Positions 21,951-34,482 of a stretch of DNA of 64,000 bases are shown here, in pieces. Location: assembly GCA_964019155.1 (NCBI GenBank), contig OZ025245.1:17416874-17480873 (forward strand), written 5' to 3'. Both the position numbers and the translations under genes were made by a program. Source of the stretch: Osedax fenrisi. Taxonomy: Eukaryota > Annelida > Polychaeta > Sabellida > Siboglinidae. The stretch's first letter is position 1. Every line of letters starts with the position of its first letter. The notes beneath the pieces were generated by a model. The model was not told where the DNA came from. It did no database searches and worked only from the letters and a program-made list of their open reading frames with translations.

Positions 21951-22499
21951 AATTAATTCCTTGTTTGATAATTCTTCCTATTTATTCTACTTTATATATT
22001 GACAATTTACCAATATTTAGATTGTTTATCATATAAATTATAATACAATTTGTTTTAGTAAGGTAATATAATAATATTATTGGTAAATATAAACATATAT
22101 ACATATATAATTTTATATAATAGATGTTATCCTTATTCATAGAGTTTGAGAAAAAGCTCTCTAGATAAATGTCCTTTATCCAGAAGTGTATATAATAATA
22201 TTATGGGATGTAGTAAAACCCAGTTGTATTCCAGGTGTAATTTATAATATTTATTCATATATAATATACTTAATTTGATACTATGATACTATATATAATA
22301 AAATACTGCACAATAAATATCGCTATTGTAATATCTAATGTGTTTATTTGACCTATAAAATATACAAATTTGGAACATATATTGAATACATAAAATAATT
22401 ATATTCAAAGTGTTTATTTGCCTATAATATATACAACATTTTAACGTTGTTTTCGTTTTGTACTTTATTTGGGTATTTGATCTTACAAGCTGTATACTC
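21951..22499. other. AT-rich stretch, no gene seen
   Basis: No supported feature. TGTTTATTTGNCCTATAAAATATACAA occurs twice in variant form (about 22340 and 22410). Confidence 0.5.
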
Positions 22500-22815
22500 A
22501 TTTGATATTCTAGGTGTGGAGAGATGTCAAAAAACCAAAATGCAGGGACCGTCCATCCCTCAGGATTTATGGGCATATAATCCTATATGGGCCTGACCAA
22601 CCCGATACCTCTTCCCTAGTTGTTTGATGATGTGTTCAGCACGTTTGATCAAAATCCCAAATATTGCTTTATTATTATTTTATTTACTTTCGGTGTGTGT
22701 AAATCACAACTTATTTATATTTGCTAACTATTATTTATATATTTCTGTCATTATTATTTATTGTTATCCATCATTTTGATTCTAATCAATAAACTATTAT
22801 CTATCTATCTATCTA

Positions 22816-22822
<7 letters not shown>
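22500..22822 (+). mobile_element. LINE 3' UTR fragment with (TATC)n tail
   Basis: Contains GGGCCTGACCAACC (22589-22602), shared with flanking similarity with the 3' UTR of the minus-strand LINE at 54814-58380 (54987-55000). It ends AATAAAC (22788-22794) and (TATC)n. No protein-coding part remains. Confidence 0.55.

Positions 22823-22886
<64 letters not shown>
22797..22886. repeat. compound (TATC)n(TA)n microsatellite
   Basis: (TATC)n from the LINE tail runs straight into about 60 bases of (TA)n, as if the TA tract grew from the tail. Confidence 0.9.
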
Positions 22887-22890
<4 letters not shown>

Positions 22891-23981
22891 TTATATATAT
22901 TAAACATGTAACAACTATTTCACTATATTAGTATGTGTTATACTTTTTCAGATTTTTGTTTGTTATTAAATCTTAACCTATATTTTACAATTTTAATATA
23001 TATTTAATATGATTTATTGGATAAATAATATGAATAATTAATAATATATAACTATTTTATTGTATTATAAATATTGCTAAATGTAACATATATTGGTAGT
23101 TATCGAAAATATACAATAACATATATGATAAGAAATTATTAAAAAGATGGAAAAACATCAATAAATAAACACGATACAATAGTCTGTAAGATTGTTAATA
23201 TCTTCGTCAATCATGAAATATATATTGATGGAAAATTTATTAATGGAATAAATATTGATATATTCATATGTTTACGAACCTCCCCCTTCGTATTCGTATG
23301 AATAACCCTATTTGTACATTTGCAATTTGTCTTTTAAACAAATTATTAGAAAATATTATAAGGATTATTTCTTAAAAAAATCCACATTAATCACATGAAA
23401 AGATGTCAAGGATGCCAGAATAAAATTACTATATAGGTGAGATTATACCAATATTTAAAACAAAAATTAATATCGTCTATAATATATTTACCATATAATA
23501 ACTATTTTATATTTTAATTATTATATAATCTATTATTCTAATTAATTTATATATATTTATACACATTTATAAATCTATTCTAGACTATTATTTATGAGAG
23601 TATAAAACTATAAAATAAATAAAAACTAAATTTTGTTTATCACGGATGTAAAATACGGATTGTAACATAACACATTTATGAATATTATAAAAAAAATTAC
23701 CAATACAAAATCTAAAAAGGAATACAAAATTATAAATAATATGATCACAATTATACTTATAATAAAACATATATTACAATTGTAATTCATTGATACTTAC
23801 TTATTATAAACTTGTTAATAAATGATATTATTATAATTATATTATATTATATTTTTTATAAATAGTTGATATATTTTAAATCGATTAATGATTGCTTAAT
23901 TGATGATGCTACATATGTATAGACCTATAGGTATATTAGTCCAAAATGATTGTATTGGTGTATAATATATTTCTATCTTAG
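22887..23981. other. AT desert, no gene seen
   Basis: A single less simple patch near 23275-23330; no frame or motif recognised. Confidence 0.6.
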
Positions 23982-24031
23982 AACACCGTGATATAGATGA
24001 ATTAATAGTCATATGTGCATTCTATGAGTAG
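23982..24031 (+). CDS. weak candidate terminal exon
   Basis: After a pyrimidine-rich acceptor (ATTTCTATCTTAG, ending 23981) a frame reads HRDIDELIVICAFYE and stops at TAG 24029-24031. Only 15 codons, with no partner exon found, so chance is a real alternative. Confidence 0.2.
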
Positions 24032-24499
24032 CGTTAAATACACATAAGATAATAGTACTAAAGTAGTAATATCTCTGCTATATGTGAGTTCACTTAAATA
24101 AATATACCATTTTAAAGAGTAGTTTTAGATAACAATATTATAATTGTCGAAATAGCGATTTACTAGGATAGTACTAAACTAATGAATTTATAAATTAAAA
24201 CTAATAAATCATGGAATTATATTCAAAACAAGTTATTTGTCCTTATTATAAATGGTTAATCTGTGTACACTTTAAATACATGTATATATTATACACTTTT
24301 ACTTTTGCATTCGAATTGACCAGACGTGTTTTAATTCATACAAATGTAGCATAACAATTTTTATTAATACACATTTATTTGATTTCTATAGAATTTATCA
24401 ATAATATTCTGTACATTATATTTAAATCCTATACACTACACATATTGTGTATCGTATAGTGTATACTGTGAATAGTATGCACTATACAATATCGTACAC
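24032..24499. other. AT-rich stretch with nested dyad symmetries
   Basis: At 24425-24500 several inverted repeats overlap (TATAGTGTATAC facing GTATGCACTATA), immediately before the 5' end of LINE copy 2. No gene. Confidence 0.5.
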
Positions 24500-24820
24500 A
24501 ACGTTCAAAGTTCCTGGAGATATTCCCTAGGACTGCATGCACTGGTAGCTGGACTACCCTTTTCACTGAGGTTATGTAACTACTCACGTGTTCTATTCGC
24601 TACCCTCATTCTCCTTAATCTTTCGAGGTACTAGTCCTGTACTGAAGAATCGGTCGCATATCCGTAGAATCTACCCGCACAAAGAGTTTCCACCATACCG
24701 GTTAATCTATCATATACGTGGAGTCGACTTCATTTCACTGCTTACTATATTATTATATAATACCTATAGATATAACGTTACTCGAGCTCATCTATTAGCT
24801 AACAAGTGTATATATATATA

Positions 24821-26006
24821 ATGGCAGTTGTATGTCATTATTGCAATGAACCTGCTTCTAGCTTTGACCTACCATGTATCTCGTGTAAATCATTCTACCA
24901 CCATGTATGCCACTTCCCAGCATCAATTATATCCAAATCATGGACTCATATCAATGGTCCCCCTCCATCATATGCCCTTGCCATTTTTTCTTCCACTAAT
25001 TTCACATTTACATGTCCCTCTTGCCACCTAAACACCTCATCAATACATCTACTACATTCTCCTCTCCTCTAGTTACCCATACTCCTATACATCGTAATCA
25101 TCCCCCCATTCGACCTTCTATACCTGCCAATTACGAATTCCCAAACTTATGGAACTTAAAACTTTCCTCCCATCTTTCATAACCGCTAATATCCCATCAC
25201 CTTTCCCTTATCATAAATCGTATGCATCTGCTATTATATCATCTTCCTCCCCTACCCCTATTAAATCTCTTATCGTCCACCATGTACCTCCTAATTCTAC
25301 CACACACTATACTCTTCCCATACCTCGTAAACGTCAACTAAATAATATTATTCATAACAATTCACTTGTCATTGAACATTTAAAGCCCTCTGTTTGAATA
25401 CTGAATTCATTTTATCAATCCTTATACATATGCTACTGCCTAAAATATATTTTTCTATAGTCACATTTAAAAAAAATAATGCTATCATCCAGTTCTCTAA
25501 TAAATCATTTTGTGAGATGTTTTTCAGTAGATTTAGATCTACTAAATTTAATCCCCGATTCTCACACCTATATATACGAAATTCCCTACCTTATAAAATC
25601 CGTTTATTAGGTAAAATCCTTTATCATGCATATATATATATTGAAACTAACCCCTATATATACTAAACCTATATTTAACACATATACACATTAATTTGAA
25701 TTACGACTTATATATAATTATATTGACTGGTCTCTTCCACCAATTACCATACCTCCAACTCTCCTTATTCACTGGGAATCTTCCTACCTTAAATTTAAAT
25801 CTTCCGTTCGCTCATTTAATAATCTCTCCATTAATACTAATTCAGACCCCACACCTAATAATCCTTCTGAATATTCCAACTCCCCTTATATTCCTGTAAA
25901 ATCAACTCCATCTATTGATTTAAATAATTCCACCATCACAAGTGTCCCAGTTGTTGATTCACTAAAATATAATCATATATCTACACCTTCCATAACTAAA
26001 CCTTCA
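24821..26006 (+). pseudogene. LINE ORF1, PHD finger, frameshifted
   Basis: ATG at 24821 starts MAVVCHYCNEPASS; the zinc ligands follow the same C4HC3 spacing as copy 1 (CHYC, CISC, HHVC, CPSC). Frame breaks occur after 25072, near 25395 and near 25632, where a (TA)5 tract replaces codons of the conserved YHALKQKLTP block. From FELR (about 25693) the frame is open for about 105 codons, through IDW, to the TAA at 26007, and this is the ORF2 frame. ORF1 here therefore ends directly against ORF2 in the same frame. Confidence 0.75.
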
Positions 26007-26012
26007 TAACTA
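26007..26012 (+). other. candidate readthrough site TAA-CTA, ORF1/ORF2 junction
   Basis: TAA followed by CTA separates the ORF1 tail (SITKPS) from LSEHIALINIRS in one continuous frame. The position matches TGA-CTA of copy 1. UAA is less leaky than UGA, so the strength of readthrough is uncertain; it may also be a decayed UGA. Confidence 0.5.
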
Positions 26013-28847
26013 TCTGAACACATTGCCCTGATAAATATTCGTTCTCTTTGTTCAAATGCCTCACTCTTATTACCATTCCTTAAAAAGTCCAATTTTAGTA
26101 TTATTGCATTAACGGAAACATGGATCTCTCAAGATTATTCCGACATATTTGCCCTATTTCACAATTTTGGTTATACATTAATCTTATCGCCACGATTATC
26201 AGGTCGTGGTGGTGGGGTTAGCTTCCTCGTAAAAACTTCTCTACATTTACCATGTATATCCATATCCCATAACTTATCCTACTCTGTCTGCTTAACCATA
26301 ACATTCACCCAAAAACACAAATCTATATCCATTACTATCATTTATAGACCGCCTAAACCAGAATTCGCTTCCTTTCTAAGTGAGTTTAATGATTTTGCTA
26401 CTGATCTCATAAGTTCACCCACATACTACCCTATTATACTTGGTGATTTCAACTATCATTTTAATGCTACCTCAAATCCACATATTATGTTCACTAATTT
26501 AAAAAAATCATTATCCCTATCACAACATGTCAATTTCCCAACTCATATAAATGACAATATTATTGATCTTGTATTCTCCAGTTCTCTCCATTCTGAACTC
26601 ATGGTGAGTAATATTGTTAGGCTTGATCTATTTTCCGATCACTTCCTTATCTCATTCAAAACTAACTTTACTATCACTCTTAATCAGAAAACACGTTTTA
26701 CATACAGACCCATTAAGAATATTAATTCCATGATATTCTTAGCTGACTTACATTCTGCTTTAGGTGACTACTGTTATTCTCCAGTTGTATTAAATTCCAT
26801 ACTATCCCATCTTCTCGATAAACATGCGCCTTCAAAAACTATATCAGTAACTATACATCCTGATACCCCATGGTTTACTTCCCACCTCATGTCCTTGAAA
26901 CGATCACTTCGTAAATCTGAAAGAATATACATATCCTTGAAATCTTCATCTTCTAGAGCTTCATTCATTGAGCAACGTAAGATCTACAAGTTAGCAATTT
27001 CCTATGCAAAATCTAGCTATTACACTCAGGTTATAAATGATCTTACTTCTGATAACCGATGTCTTTTCAGACTAGCTAATAAGTTGTTATCTCCCCCAAA
27101 ACCAGCATTACTAGCATCTATAATTAACATTTCTCCATTACAATTAAGCTGTCTTTCTCCAAAACATTTTCTAATAAGATTGACTCCATCATAATAAAGA
27201 TCAATAACCATGCGCCTATAGGTATACTGCCAATTATTCTTCAATCATAGTTACCCCACCTATATCTGTTTTCTTAAGTTGTTTTCGTCCGCCACATATA
27301 TCTCTCATATATAAACTACTAAATGCATCCTCTTCGATATCTCCCTCCGATCCTGTTCCAGAATCTATTTTTAAACTTTACTCCGATTATCTATGTCCAA
27401 CTATCTATAACATCATCTCATATTCCCTAAATTCCGGTACTGTCCCTTCAATTTTTAAACAAGCAATAATAACTCCCATTCTTAAAAAACCTTCACTCGA
27501 TCCTGATTCACTTCTCAATTATCGCACAATTTCTCAGCTACCTTTGGTGAGTACAATTTTGGAAAGAGTTATCTCCTGTCAACTAATCTCCTATTTAACC
27601 GCCAATAATCTCCATATTCCTCAACAAAGTGGTTTTCGCCGAGGACACTCCACAGAAACAGCATTACTAAACGTAATTGATGTAATCACTTCTACCCTTA
27701 ATACTAAAAACTGCTGTCAACTAGTAATGCTGGACATATCTAGTGCTTTCGATACGCTTGATCACACAATTCTACTGTCCCGTCTACACCTGCTTGGAGT
27801 TAGAGACCTTGCCCTCTCATGGTTTACTTCATATCTGTTTGACCGTAGTAGCAGTGTGAAAATATATAATTCTTTTTTTCCCCTTCTCCTATGAAATATG
27901 GTGTTCCCCGTGGATCAGTAATCGGTCCTTCACTTTTCTCAATTTATTTATATCCATTACCATCCATAATATCTAAATATCCAAATATATATTACCATCT
28001 TTATGCAGATGACATACAACTATATATGATTCTTCCAACTAATTCATCACCAGGTCTCAATAATCAACTCTCTAATTGTGCTAATGACATTAAAGAATGG
28101 ATTATTTCTAATAATCTTCTCCTTAATACCTCCAAAACTACATTGTTGAATCTTTCTCCATCACCAACTTACTTCCCTCCTTTTCTTATTGATAATATTG
28201 TAATATCTCCTTCTCCTACTGCATCTAACTTAGGTGTACTTTTTGATTCTACACTTTCCTTCATTCCTCATATTACTGCCATCATTAAATCTGCAAATTA
28301 TCATCTATTTAGAATTAGAATAATACGAAAATCAATTACTGTATCTCTTACTAAAACTCTAGTTAATTCCCTTGTACTCTCACGTATAGATTACTGTTCA
28401 TCAATCCTTATAAATCTTCCATTATCATCTATCTATCCCTTAAATCGAGTTATTCGTTCATCAATCCGTACAACATATAACCTACGTATTCGAGATCATT
28501 CCTCTACTTCCTCATACCAACACCTATCTCCATGGTTCACATTTAACAAACGCTCTGCTTATCGCATATTATCTATTGTTCATTCCTCAATATACTCTTC
28601 AAATTGCCCTTCATATATTTCTGCTTCTCTAGTACAAAGAGCTCCCCTTCCATCACTTAGAAACCATGCATATCACCTTCTATCTACCCCTATTCTACGT
28701 CCCTCAAAAATGAATACTCGGGCACTGAGTTATATTGGTCCTAATCTATGGAATTCACTCCCACCCTATATTAGATCCATAAAATCGCATAACATATTCA
28801 TGAAATATATACAACAATTGATCTCAGGTGGGAATCTGAATTACTAA
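26010..28847 (+). pseudogene. LINE ORF2, EN-RT, broken at two or more points
   Basis: The frame is open from CTA 26010 to TAA at 27192-27194 and carries the endonuclease: NIRS, TETWIS, SGRGGGVSFL, YRPPKPE, LGDFNYHFN, FSDHFLI. The linker is damaged at about 27175-27350. RT resumes with ITPILKKPSLDPDS, LDISSAFDTLDH (first Asp), a frameshift at about 27885, then YGVPRGSVIGPSLF and HLYADDIQLYM (intact YADD), and ends after LWNSLPPYIRSIKS. Catalytic residues survive but the frame does not. Confidence 0.85.
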
Positions 28848-29034
28848 TATTATTTGTCATTATTATTTTATTTATTAATTTCCGTACGGCTTATTTTATT
28901 TTATTTTATTATTATTATTGGTCTTTATTGTTTACCTACTTTTATTATTTGTATTCTATTATATACACTTTTGAGAAATCATTTATGATTTATTTAAGTG
29001 TCTAAATAAACATTCAATCAATCAATCAATCAAT

Positions 29035-29171
29035 ATTATCTTATATTTATATTTATAAAGTTATATAAATATTACATTTAAATAATTCATCATTTTTTTA
29101 TTTTTTAACATTTTTTAATTGTTATAAATTATAATTATCTCATAAAAATCATCATGGCAAATTAAAATAAT

Positions 29172-29218
<47 letters not shown>

Positions 29219-29962
29219 AATTCCACTTTTATACAATATATAATACGATTTATAATTATATATATATACATTTTAATATTCTAATAGTATTTAAATTAAT
29301 ACTACATATTGAACCTGTTAAAAATCCATATGAACTTAAATGATGTCATTGTTATGATTAACAAATCAATGATATACGTAAACTAGTGTAATATTTGATC
29401 GCTGACATTGGTGGTATTACATTTAACTTCTTATCTCGATACTTTTATTATTTATCATATTAATAATGTTAATGCAATCATATAATTCGGTTTGGAGAAT
29501 GAAGGACAGTTTATTTTTAAATCAATATAGAATCAAATTATTATAGAATTATACACGCTAGGGGGGCAATAAACTTTACCTAAATCAATCACGAACTCAA
29601 ATACACTAGCCAGCAGCGATACCTAAGTTAATAATTGTCAGTAAGTTCAAATTTAAAGTTATTTGCGGTTCATTTCCTATTCCTACGTAATTTCATTACT
29701 ATATTCAATATGATGATATATTTAATAAATATATTCTTGTAATATTAATATAATAAATATAATATAATATAATAAATATACTTTTAAATTATATTAATTA
29801 TTTATTATTATATAATTAATGGATATAGGTGACTATATCCATATTTAAATACATTAGTATGTTATATAAATATATATATATACGTATTATATAGTTATTT
29901 TAATACTTAATAATTTTAATATTTAATTTATTTAATATTATTTTTAAATTAATCTTCCATAG
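29035..29962. other. AT-rich stretch upstream of a host exon
   Basis: (TA)n at 29177-29209. A mixed-composition patch at 29480-29690 shows no supported frame. The last bases (TTAATCTTCCATAG) form the acceptor of the next exon. Confidence 0.6.
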
Positions 29963-30108
29963 AATATGGGAAATAAAGTGCTTCGAATAGATATAAAAAA
30001 GTTTGTGAATCCGTATGGAAGCGATATCGAAGGAAGAAGTTGCGATGAATGGAAAGCAGCTACTGCTGCCTGCGATACATATGCCATTATTTGTGTCAAA
30101 ACCTATAG
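29963..30108 (+). CDS. internal or first coding exon of a host gene
   Basis: Bounded by an acceptor-like CTTCCATAG (29954-29962) and a donor AG|GTAATG (cut after 30108), with a sharp GC rise inside. The frame is open throughout: N-M-G-N-K-V-L-R-I-D-I-K-K-F-V, then NPYGSDIEGRSCDEWKAATA, ACDTYAIICVKTY; it ends in phase 2. The pattern hydrophobic-IDI-KF ... A-C-x-x-Y-x-I-I-C-V resembles the N-terminal domain of isopenicillin-N-synthase-like 2-oxoglutarate/Fe(II) oxygenases, but no catalytic residue lies in this exon, so that is a guess. The ATG at 29966 could be the start. The neighbouring exons were not found. Confidence 0.55.
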
Positions 30109-30404
30109 GTAATGTTTATTTTTTAATATAAATATATGCATAATTATATATATATATATATATATTTATATTTATTTATATATTAAATAACCATTATTAT
30201 AAATAGCCATTATTATAAAAGTATATTACTTAAAGTCAATATATTTATGTTTATATTTTGTATATTATTTATAAATTTTTAATAATACTATATAAAATGA
30301 ATATATAGTTTTTAAATAATTATTAATCTAGAACCTATTGATATATACTATATTATCATTAATATATAACATACTCAATACATATTTAATTATATATGTT
30401 AACG
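30109..30404. other. AT-rich intron-like sequence
   Basis: Follows the donor at 30109-30110; nothing else recognised. Confidence 0.5.
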
Positions 30405-30662
30405 TCTTGCGTAGTTAAGGTATTTAATGCTTCATATACATGGATATAACCCGTGTAAGGACTATTACATTAAGTATTACAAATCTACTTAGAAGTGATA
30501 TTATAATATTTAATTTAAAATAATCGTTGACTCTCGATAAAATCATGGATACTATAACATAAGATATGTTCGAAGGGAAATAAGTTGGATATAAGTTAAA
30601 ACTTCATCTGAGTTCCTGGATGGTATGAAAGAACTTCTCCAAAATAAAATAACAAACAATAA
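30405..30662 (+). mobile_element. SINE, full length but diverged
   Basis: Same family as 4139-4447, opposite strand. The decayed tRNA head (GCGTAGTTAAGG ... ATAACCCGTGTAAGGACTATT) aligns with box A and box B of the better copy. The body keeps TTAGAAGTGATATTA and AGTTCCTGGATGGTATGAAA and ends AATAACAAACAATAA. If the exon at 29963 is real, this copy sits in its intron. Confidence 0.7.
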
Positions 30663-30780
30663 GTATAGTAATAACATATTATATATTTTATTTTAAGTAT
30701 TGCCAATATTCCGAGTAATAATATATTTTATTATATATTACAAATATATAATATAATATTTAATATAATAATATATATTT

Positions 30781-32247
30781 AATTATTATTATTATTACCA
30801 GATTTAGGCAATGCAATTGTAGAAGCAATATTGCTTAAATAAATAATAATTTTATAATATTATAAGATAAGATAATATATTTTGTATTATTGCAATAATT
30901 GCAAGAGAGAAAAAAAACAATAAAAGGACAAATAAAATTTATAATAAAATATAATGAAACTTATCATGTAACTAAATGTAATCATGTAATAATATAAATG
31001 AATGATAAAAGCATAAAATTAAAAGCTAATAAATACATCAAGTATTAAATAATATAAATTAAAATATAACATAGTGGAACTAAATATGAGATAGCCAACA
31101 TTTAAAAGTAAAAGAAAAAAGAGAAAAAAAGAAAAGAAATAAGAAAATATATTAAATATATAACCCAAAGTAATTTATTTAATGTCAAAAAATGTAAAAA
31201 TAAAATAAAAGATAATACAATCTTAAAATCATATATAATAATTTTTAAAAATTGAGTTTTTTATAATGTCAAAATTTAATATAACGTCAGTATTTTTATA
31301 GTGTCAAATATATTAAATAAAAATTTAAACTAAAAATAAATGCATTAAAATAGACTAAGTATTATATAAAATTATTTTAAGATTTTTACAGAATAATGAT
31401 AAAGAATTTGACTTTCTTATATCTATACTTAAATCATTCCAAAGTCTTGGTCCGAATGTAATTAAGGTATTATTAATATAATTATATTTAAAATAGGTTG
31501 AATAAAATCACAGTTACTCCTGGTATTAAATATTTTTTTAGATGTCAATGTAAAATGATTTAAAATAATAGGATGGCACAATTTATTGAATATTTTATAC
31601 ATGTAAATGCAATTCTTATACTTACAAATATCATATAAAGATAATATTTTAATTTCCTTAAATAAACAAACAGTTGAAAAATCATTTGATATATTACAAA
31701 TTATTTTTAATATCTTTTTTTGAATTAAATATATGCTATTTAAATTTGATACATAACCATGACCCCATATTTCTATACAGTATATTAAATGTGGTTAAAA
31801 TAAAGCATAGTATAGTTTGATCATGTCAGGTGTATTTACAAAGTATAAAACATTTTTAATAATATATTTTTAAGATAAGCCAAATGACATTTCCAATTTA
31901 AACAAGTATCTAGATTTATTCCAAGACATTTTGTAGAAGTTACTTGAGATAAAAGTGTATTATCTATATTTATATTAAATATTATATCATTTTTAAATGA
32001 CATACAATGCTTTTATCTATATTTATGAATAATTTATTAAGTTTAGACCATAGATAAATGTCTTCACATGCTGACTGTAATTTTAATTTAGATTATTTGA
32101 TAATTTATCACTAATAATTACATTAGTATCATAAACAAATAATATGAATTTATTTCTGGAGAACATATAATTATATCATATCATATCATTAATAAATATA
32201 GAAATCAATAATGGTCCAAGAATAGAACCTTGGGGTATACCATAACA

Positions 32248-32253
<6 letters not shown>
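30781..32253 (-). mobile_element. LINE fragment: RT second half and 3' UTR
   Basis: The minus strand begins at (TA)n with CYGIPQGSILGPLLISIFIN (32250-32190), goes through the thumb and C-terminal region (FNKLCHPIILNHFTLTSKKI near 31600-31520) in broken frames, then a 3' UTR ending GCCTAAATCTGG and (TAA)n at 30781-30797. The YADD region is degraded. 5'-truncated exactly at the microsatellite. Confidence 0.7.

Positions 32254-32283
<30 letters not shown>
32254..32283. repeat. (TA)n microsatellite
   Basis: A TA tract forming the boundary between two minus-strand LINE pieces. Confidence 0.9.
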
Positions 32284-32287
<4 letters not shown>

Positions 32288-32830
32288 ATAATAATACTCA
32301 GAGTTGGCTTAAAAGCCTAGATGAATGAAAAACCAAAAGCTTGTCTGGTCATTCACCTATTTACGAAATTACGAGAAGTATATTAGTAAACGATAATATA
32401 TAAATAAAATATATATATAAAAATATATAAAAATAAGATTTTATTAAAAATGTATTACATAAAGTGTATATAATATAAAATATTACAAACAATCAATCTA
32501 TAATACTATTAAATTAAATATAAATGAAATAAACATAATTTTTTTTAAATAAACACAAATTTAAAAAAATTTAAAACAATACTAGATATAAGGCTGCTAT
32601 TAAGCACAACAAAGGATAATACCATTGCCACCGAGTATACCCAGGATGCGTAGAACATCAACTTTCAGGTAAGGGTGCTCCAAATCCTATATCATTAGGG
32701 ATTACACTATTGCCATAGGTGTAAACGCTGATATCCTTATTCTCCGATGCATACTATACATCCCTAATACACCCAATGACTCAAGCATATCCATCATGTA
32801 CCAAAACACACCCACATACACTAATATATA
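32284..32830 (-). mobile_element. LINE 3' end fragment with (TTA)n tail, second copy
   Basis: Same family as 4487-5032: GC-raised upstream block (32830-32590, with GGTGCTCCAAATCC aligning to GGTACGCCAGATCC), an AT-rich middle, then CTCTGAGTATTATTATTA at the 3' end (32284-32300). Coding content cannot be read with confidence. Confidence 0.45.
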
Positions 32831-33239
32831 CTAATATATGATAAAACAAAAAAACAAAAATTATACATTATAATGATAAATATAAAAATTATATAAATTA
32901 AATTAGAAATTAAAAAAAAGAAAATAATTAATAGTACACTACAATAATTTTAAAATAATATTAAATAATATTTCTCGTAATCTCTCTCATCATGTATAAA
33001 ACATAAATATAAATTGTAAAATACTAGATAACTTATAATAACAAATAGTAAGTAACATAATGCATAACTGTAATATATCATACATATATATATAATATTA
33101 TATAAATTAATATATAATATACATGGAATAAAATAAATCATAGATATATAGAAAACATATAATATATAGAATAAATCAAGAAAAATATTACCATAATAAA
33201 AAAATAATAAAAGAAACATTTTTTTTTAAATCAAAAAAA
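32831..33239. other. AT-rich stretch, no gene seen
   Basis: Long A/T-biased frames occur on the minus strand but have no recognisable content. Confidence 0.5.
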
Positions 33240-33591
33240 AAAAAATTAGATTATATATTTATCAGTAGAAATATTATAATGCATGCCACCTAAAAAAAGC
33301 GAATATTATTTAATTAAAAAAATGTAATTAAAAGAAATATTAAAATATTATAAATAAAATGATATCCTTAGTTATAGTTGTATAAGAGTAAAAGTAAAAG
33401 TAAAAGTTCATAATATGTAATGTAAAAATGTATGTGTAATTATATAAAATATATATTATTAGTCAATTAGATGAAAATGATAATAAAGTAGAATAAAAGT
33501 AAGTGTATATACAAAATATAATATAATAATTTTTTAATTTGTAAAATTTAACATTAGTCAATAAAATAAAATTGTTAAAAGTATATCATTA

Positions 33592-34482
33592 GTCTTTATA
33601 AACTTATTAAATATTTTTTATAATTTTTATTAAATTTATTTAGATTATTATTGTATTTCAGATTTATTTTTAGGTTATTCCATAATTTGGTCCAACATTA
33701 GTCAAACAAAAAACTTTTCGATCTGTTCTGACTTTTATTCTATATAATAGATTTTTATTATAAGTTTTTATTTTATATAATTTCTGTAAATTTATAGGCA
33801 ACATTTTATTAATTGCCCTGTTGATAAATTTAGCTGTATTATATTTCACAATATCACTAAATTTTAAAATGTTGAATGTTGAATGCAATTTATTATAATT
33901 AGAACTATTATACTGTGTACCTAGTATGCATTTTAACGCTCGTTTTTGTATAATAGTTATTTTTAATAAACTAGACACAAAAGTATTTCCCCATATATGA
34001 ACACAATAATTTAGGTGTGAATAAAAAAAAGAATTATATAGTAAAATTAATGTTTTTATATCGAATTTATGTTTTACTTTATTTAAAATAGCAATTGCTC
34101 TACAAAGTTTTGTTGCTACATAATTTATTTGTTTTTTCCAATTAAGCTTGTCGTCAATATATACACCTACAATTTTTATATCAGTTACTTGTTTTAATTT
34201 AATATTATTAATATATAAATTTAAGTTTATATTTTCATTTTTATTTCTGATATTAAAAAGTAAGACATTAGTTTTATTTATATTTATAGATAATTTATTT
34301 ATATTAAGCCATTTAAATAATTTATTTATATCTGTTTGCATTTTATCTTTAAGATTTAAAATTGTTTTATCATAAAATATTAAGTTAGTATCATCTGCGA
34401 ATAAAATAGGTTTAAAATTATTTGAAATTTTCGGTAAGTCATTATTATATAAAATAAATAAAAGTGGTCCAAGAACAGATCC
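33592..34482 (-). pseudogene. LINE RT C-terminal half
   Basis: Continues after the motif B stop: GSVLGP, PILFADDTNLIFY (catalytic FADD near 34400), QTDINKLFKWLNINKLSINI, GVYIDDKLNWKKQINYVATK, then the C-terminal domain to TNVGPN. A one-base shift there is followed in the next frame by LWNNLKINLKYNNN and TAA at about 33592. Confidence 0.8.

Larger units (their letters stand above)
24500..29034 (+). mobile_element. PHD-ORF1 LINE, copy 2, decayed
   Basis: Plus-strand relative of the element at 7077-11590 and about as long. The 5' UTR (24500-24820) with the GGTAG/CTACC hairpin at 24544-24558 aligns with copy 1. It then has ORF1 (24821-26006), the stop-CTA junction (26007-26012), ORF2 (26010-28847) and a 3' UTR ending AATAAAC (29005-29011) and (CAAT)n to 29034. 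ORF1 and ORF2 each have several frame breaks. The two proteins differ at many positions, so these are related subfamilies rather than recent duplicates. Confidence 0.85.

Noticed and set aside
22289..22576. 95-residue minus-strand frame
   Set aside because: Overlaps a LINE 3' UTR and AT-rich DNA; no recognisable domain or splice context.
26774..27244. Minus-strand frames of 64 and 72 residues
   Set aside because: Antisense to the endonuclease/linker of LINE copy 2.
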